From assembly GCF_965118635.1 (NCBI RefSeq), contig NZ_CBCPHV010000001.1, positions 431,155 to 495,154 on the forward strand: a DNA stretch of 64,000 nucleotides, given 5' to 3'. The notes beneath the pieces were generated by a model. The model was not told the origin of the DNA. It saw only the letters and a list, made by a program, of their open reading frames with translations, and did not search any database. Positions within the stretch are counted from its first letter, which is position 1. Each line of letters opens with the position of its first letter. Below are positions 60,924 to 64,000 of the stretch, one piece after another. The position numbers and the translations under genes were made by a program. The DNA is from Empedobacter brevis_A. GTDB lineage: Bacteria; Bacteroidota; Bacteroidia; Flavobacteriales; Weeksellaceae.

Positions 60924-62519
60924 ATGGCAGAATTAATTACTATGCCTCGCTTAAGCGATACAATGGAGGAAGGAACTGTTGTAAAATGGCATAAAAATGT
61001 AGGAGATAAAGTTGCTGAAGGTGATATCTTAGCAGAAATCGAAACAGATAAAGCAATCCAAGAATTCGAATCAGAATTTGACGGAGTATTATTATATCAA
61101 GGTATTGCTGAAGGTGTGTCAACAAATGTTGATGAGGTTTTAGCAATTATCGGGAAAGAAGGAGAAGATATTTCTGGATTAATTGGTGGTGAAGCAAAAG
61201 CAACTACTCAAGTTAAAGAGGAAGAATCAACTCCCAGTGAAACAAAAACAGAAGAAACAAAACCTGTTGCAGAAATTCCTGCAAATGTGGAAGTAGTTAC
61301 TATGCCTCGTCTTTCAGATACTATGGAAGAAGGAACAGTAGTTGTTTGGCATAAAAATGTTGGAGATAAAGTTGCTGAAGGTGATATCTTAGCAGAAATT
61401 GAAACAGATAAAGCAGTTCAAGAATTCGAATCAGAATTTGATGGAGTTTTATTATATCAAGGAGCTAATGTTAACGAACCTGCACCAGTAGATTCTGTTT
61501 TAGCAATTATTGGAGAAGCTGGTACAGATGTGTCTTCAATCGTAGCAAACGGTGGGAAAGTTTCTGCACCTGCAACAACTGTCGTAGAAGACGAAAAACC
61601 TGTAGTTGTTCAATTAGATGTAAACAATAAAGTTGAAGAATCTTCTTCTGACAGAATTTTTGCATCTCCATTAGCAAAAACAATTGCAAAAGATAAAGGA
61701 ATTAATTTAGCTGAGGTTAAAGGTTCTGGAGATAATGGGCGTATTGTAAAAAAAGATATCGAAAATTATCAACCATCGGCTCAACCAAAAGCTGAATCGA
61801 AATCTGAAGTAGCTAAACCTGCTCAAACTTTCGTTTCGGGTGAAGATAAAGTGATTCCAAATTCTCAAATGAGAAAAGTTATCGCAAAACGTTTGGCTGA
61901 ATCTAAATTTACTGCTCCTCATTATTATTTAAATGTTGAGTTGGATATGGATAATGCAATCGAAGCGCGTAAACAATTAAATACTGTTCCAAATACAAAA
62001 ATTTCGTTCAATGATATGGTTGTTAAAGCATGTGCAATGGCATTACGCAAACATCCAGCTGTTAATTCTACTTGGACAGATGCAGAAATTATTCAACACG
62101 GAGATATCAATATTGGTGTAGCTGTTGCTGTAGAAGATGGTTTATTGGTTCCTGTTGTTAAAAATACAGATCAAAAATCATTCGCACAAATTTCTGCTGA
62201 GGTTAAAGACTATGCAGGTCGTGCAAGAGATCGTAAATTAAAAGCTGATGAAATGGAAAAATCTACTTTCTCAGTTTCTAACTTAGGAATGTTTGGAATT
62301 GAATCATTTACATCAATTATCAATCAACCAAACTCTTGTATTTTATCAGTTGGTGCAATTATTCAAAAACCAGTTGTAAAAGACGGACAAATTGTTGTTG
62401 GAAATACAATGAAATTATCTTTAGCTTGTGACCACAGAACTGTAGATGGAGCAACAGGTGCACAATTCTTACAAACGTTAAGAATGTACATCGAAAATCC
62501 TGTTACAATGTTAGTGTAA
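60924..62519 (+). CDS. pdhC: Pyruvate dehydrogenase E2, dihydrolipoamide acetyltransferase
   Basis: 531 residues. Seen: two lipoyl domains (lipoylated Lys in ETDKAIQ near residue 40 and ETDKAVQ near residue 160), an Ala/Pro/Glu/Lys-rich linker, peripheral-subunit-binding domain with ASPLAKTIAKDKGINL and GRIVKKDI, and the catalytic domain ending DHRTVDGATGAQFLQ. The two lipoyl segments are nearly identical at DNA level (offset 360 bp), suggesting recent duplication or gene conversion. Confidence 0.96.
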   Translation: MAELITMPRLSDTMEEGTVVKWHKNVGDKVAEGDILAEIETDKAIQEFESEFDGVLLYQGIAEGVSTNVDEVLAIIGKEGEDISGLIGGEAKATTQVKEEESTPSETKTEETKPVAEIPANVEVVTMPRLSDTMEEGTVVVWHKNVGDKVAEGDILAEIETDKAVQEFESEFDGVLLYQGANVNEPAPVDSVLAIIGEAGTDVSSIVANGGKVSAPATTVVEDEKPVVVQLDVNNKVEESSSDRIFASPLAKTIAKDKGINLAEVKGSGDNGRIVKKDIENYQPSAQPKAESKSEVAKPAQTFVSGEDKVIPNSQMRKVIAKRLAESKFTAPHYYLNVELDMDNAIEARKQLNTVPNTKISFNDMVVKACAMALRKHPAVNSTWTDAEIIQHGDINIGVAVAVEDGLLVPVVKNTDQKSFAQISAEVKDYAGRARDRKLKADEMEKSTFSVSNLGMFGIESFTSIINQPNSCILSVGAIIQKPVVKDGQIVVGNTMKLSLACDHRTVDGATGAQFLQTLRMYIENPVTMLV

Positions 62520-62542
62520 GCTAAAATTTAAAAACATATTCT

Positions 62543-62573
62543 AAAGACCATTCGAGTGAATGGTCTTTTTTTT
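62543..62573 (+). terminator. Terminator after pdhC
   Basis: Stem AAAGACCATTC / GAATGGTCTTT, GAGT loop, long T-run. Confidence 0.92.
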
Positions 62574-62619
62574 GTTATAGATTTATGAATTTGTATCTTT
62601 AATACTTTAAACCAACTTA

Positions 62620-63561
62620 ATGAAGCAACTAAAATTCTACTTTAATATTTTTAAACAAACATTTGTCGAATTTGGTGAAGACCGAATAATGAAATTAAGT
62701 GCTTCGTTAACATATTATGCATTGTTTTCACTTTCACCTTTAATTTTAATTGTGATTTCAAGTGCAAGTTTATTTTTCAAGAAAGATGCGATAGAAAACC
62801 GTATGTTTTATGAATTAAAAAATATTGTTGGGCCAGATGTCGCGTTAGCAGTTCAGAATTTCGTAACAAATTCAACAATTTCAGGAGACAGTTCGCTTGC
62901 ATTATATATAGGTATAGGAATTTTGATTTTTGGATCAACAACTATGTTTACCGATATGCAAGATAGTCTCAATCTAATTTGGAGAGTAGAAGCCTTGCCA
63001 CAAAGAGCTTGGTTAAAATTTGTGATAAATAGAGGATTATCTTTTCTAATAATACTCACACTCGGAATTGTTCTTATCGCAACTGTAATTCTTAATAGTA
63101 TTTTAGTTTCATTTGGCGAAGAAATTTTTATTCTTTTCGAGCTCGATACGATTATGACGAAAACAACAGTGATGCTACTTAATAATGCACTGAGTATTTC
63201 AATCTCAATTTTGATCTTTTATATTTTGTTTAAAATTCTACCAGATGCAAAAATCAAAGCAAGACCTGCTTTTGTAGGAGCAGTTTTTACCGCAGGTTTA
63301 TTTTTTATAGCAAAATATCTTATTGGAATTTATATTGCAAATTCCAAATATTCTAAAATTTTCGGTTCAGCAGGTTCATTGGTTATTCTTTTATTATGGA
63401 TTTATTATGTTGCTACAATTTTATATTTTGGAGCAAAATTCACAAAAGTTTTTGCTGAAGCGAAAGGTTCTCCTATTATTCCTAAAAAAAATGCAAAACT
63501 TAGAAAAGTATCTTTTGTTGATCATCATATGGATAAACAAGATTATGAAAACGTAAATTAG
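62620..63561 (+). CDS. YihY/BrkB-family inner-membrane protein
   Basis: 313 residues with about six spans. Seen: LSASLTYYALFSLSPLILIV, FGSTTMFTDMQDSLNLIWRV, and SKIFGSAGSLVILLLWIYYV followed by TILYFGAKFTKVFAE. The family was once mis-called ribonuclease BN; its function is unsettled. The short basic C terminus lacks a further domain. Confidence 0.9.
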   Translation: MKQLKFYFNIFKQTFVEFGEDRIMKLSASLTYYALFSLSPLILIVISSASLFFKKDAIENRMFYELKNIVGPDVALAVQNFVTNSTISGDSSLALYIGIGILIFGSTTMFTDMQDSLNLIWRVEALPQRAWLKFVINRGLSFLIILTLGIVLIATVILNSILVSFGEEIFILFELDTIMTKTTVMLLNNALSISISILIFYILFKILPDAKIKARPAFVGAVFTAGLFFIAKYLIGIYIANSKYSKIFGSAGSLVILLLWIYYVATILYFGAKFTKVFAEAKGSPIIPKKNAKLRKVSFVDHHMDKQDYENVN

Positions 63562-63784
63562 ACTTGTAAATAACTTTAGAGATTTAGTAAAAGTATCTTT
63601 TCTAATTTTTATTTCTATATATAAATGCAAAAACGCATCTTCTATTTCTTTATAAGAAGCTAATCATTCCTTTATTTTAAAGAAGAATTAGAGTTTAAAT
63701 TACGCTTAAATAGATTTTATTCAAAAAATATTTTACATTATAACAGTAACTTAGGAAGTTTATGTAAATAAATTGTAAAATTGT

Positions 63785-63817
63785 TTTGGAAAACTGAAAA
63801 AAGAGCGCGTATATTTG
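63785..63817 (+). promoter_or_regulatory. First promoter at the right edge
   Basis: TTTG (63785-63788), 21 nt, TATATTTG (63810-63817). Confidence 0.65.
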
Positions 63818-63894
63818 CAATCCCAATACGAAAGACGAGTAGTATTGAAGTTGACATAAGGTATTTTAAACGATAGAAAATATTTAAAAATAAA

Positions 63895-63925
63895 TTTGCG
63901 AGTTTAAAAATAAGGATTACCTTTG
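63895..63925 (+). promoter_or_regulatory. Second promoter at the right edge
   Basis: TTTG (63895-63898), 19 nt, TACCTTTG (63918-63925), a full match; the sequence after it resembles that after the first promoter. Confidence 0.75.
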
Positions 63926-64000
63926 CGATCCGATTCCGAAAGGGGTTTGGTAGTGAAGTTGAAAAGACTTATTGAAATAAAAAACTTTGAAAATTTTTTA

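Larger units (their letters stand above)
63562..64000 (+). other. Gene-free tail with promoters of a downstream operon
   Basis: 439 bp without a supported CDS. The first 200 bp are AT-rich with only weak small hairpins. From 63785 there are two promoter-leader modules, and the last 60 bp (CTTATTGAAATAAAAAACTTTG pattern) are typical of what precedes rRNA or tRNA operons. No RNA gene begins before the edge. Confidence 0.55.

Overview
The window comes from an AT-rich member of the Bacteroidota, most likely order Flavobacteriales (a Weeksellaceae-like bacterium such as Empedobacter or Chryseobacterium relatives; the genus is a guess). The sequence evidence is: recurrent TAnnTTTG -7 promoter motifs, several with TTTG or TTG 19-21 nt upstream; almost no purine-rich Shine-Dalgarno boxes before starts; gldF/gldG; a type IX secretion C-terminal-domain remnant; and the Bacteroidota-specific small proteins DUF4295 and DUF4834. 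No CRISPR array, complete insertion sequence, prophage, tRNA or rRNA gene was found. The last few hundred bases look like the promoter region of a stable-RNA or other strongly expressed operon that starts past the right edge.

Layout. 1-4.1 kb: the end of a phospho-sugar mutase, then, convergent, a DUF47 (PhoU-like) regulator with two tandem PiT phosphate permeases. 4.6-8.0 kb: str operon rpsL-rpsG-fusA-rpsJ, closed by a strong terminator. 8.1-14.5 kb: a second promoter, a folded leader RNA and rplC-rplD-rplW-rplB-rpsS-rplV-rpsC-rplP-rpmC-rpsQ-rplN-rplX-rplE-rpsN, closed by a terminator. 14.6-18.3 kb: the ribosomal supercluster is interrupted by an opposite-strand, TPP-riboswitch-controlled thiamine salvage operon (thiM-thiE-thiD-tenA-HAD phosphatase). 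18.5-25.9 kb: ribosomal genes resume under a new promoter, rpsH-rplF-rplR-rpsE-rpmD-rplO-secY-infA-rpmJ-rpsM-rpsK-rpsD-rpoA-rplQ. 26-31.4 kb: lipoprotein, DUF4834, YfhO-type membrane protein, glycosyltransferase. 31.6-33.9 kb: malic enzyme. 34-37.2 kb: an accessory patch with an NAD-dependent formate dehydrogenase, a divergent AraC regulator, degraded T9SS-tail copies, IS-like terminal sequences and a lipoprotein. 37.2-48.8 kb: dnaK, a CsaA-like protein, M1 peptidase, lnt, rpmB-rpmG-DUF4295, ftsY, an outer-membrane barrel protein and an acyl-CoA reductase. 48.9-57.7 kb: ferredoxin, a dispersed-repeat-like palindrome, the SAM hydrolase-hemJ-gldF-gldG operon, phoH and a large VIT/VWA/DUF2135 protein. 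57.7-63.6 kb: comM, cdd, pdhA-pdhC and a YihY/BrkB-family protein.

Most of the window is core translation and housekeeping. The less ordinary material lies in regulatory RNA (the rplC leader with two competing folds, the rpsH leader, the infA-rpmJ hairpin), in the interruption of the spc operon by thiamine genes, and in the accessory patch at 34-37 kb. I did not find a convincing undescribed multi-gene system; the best candidates for undescribed biology are the ribosomal-operon RNA elements.
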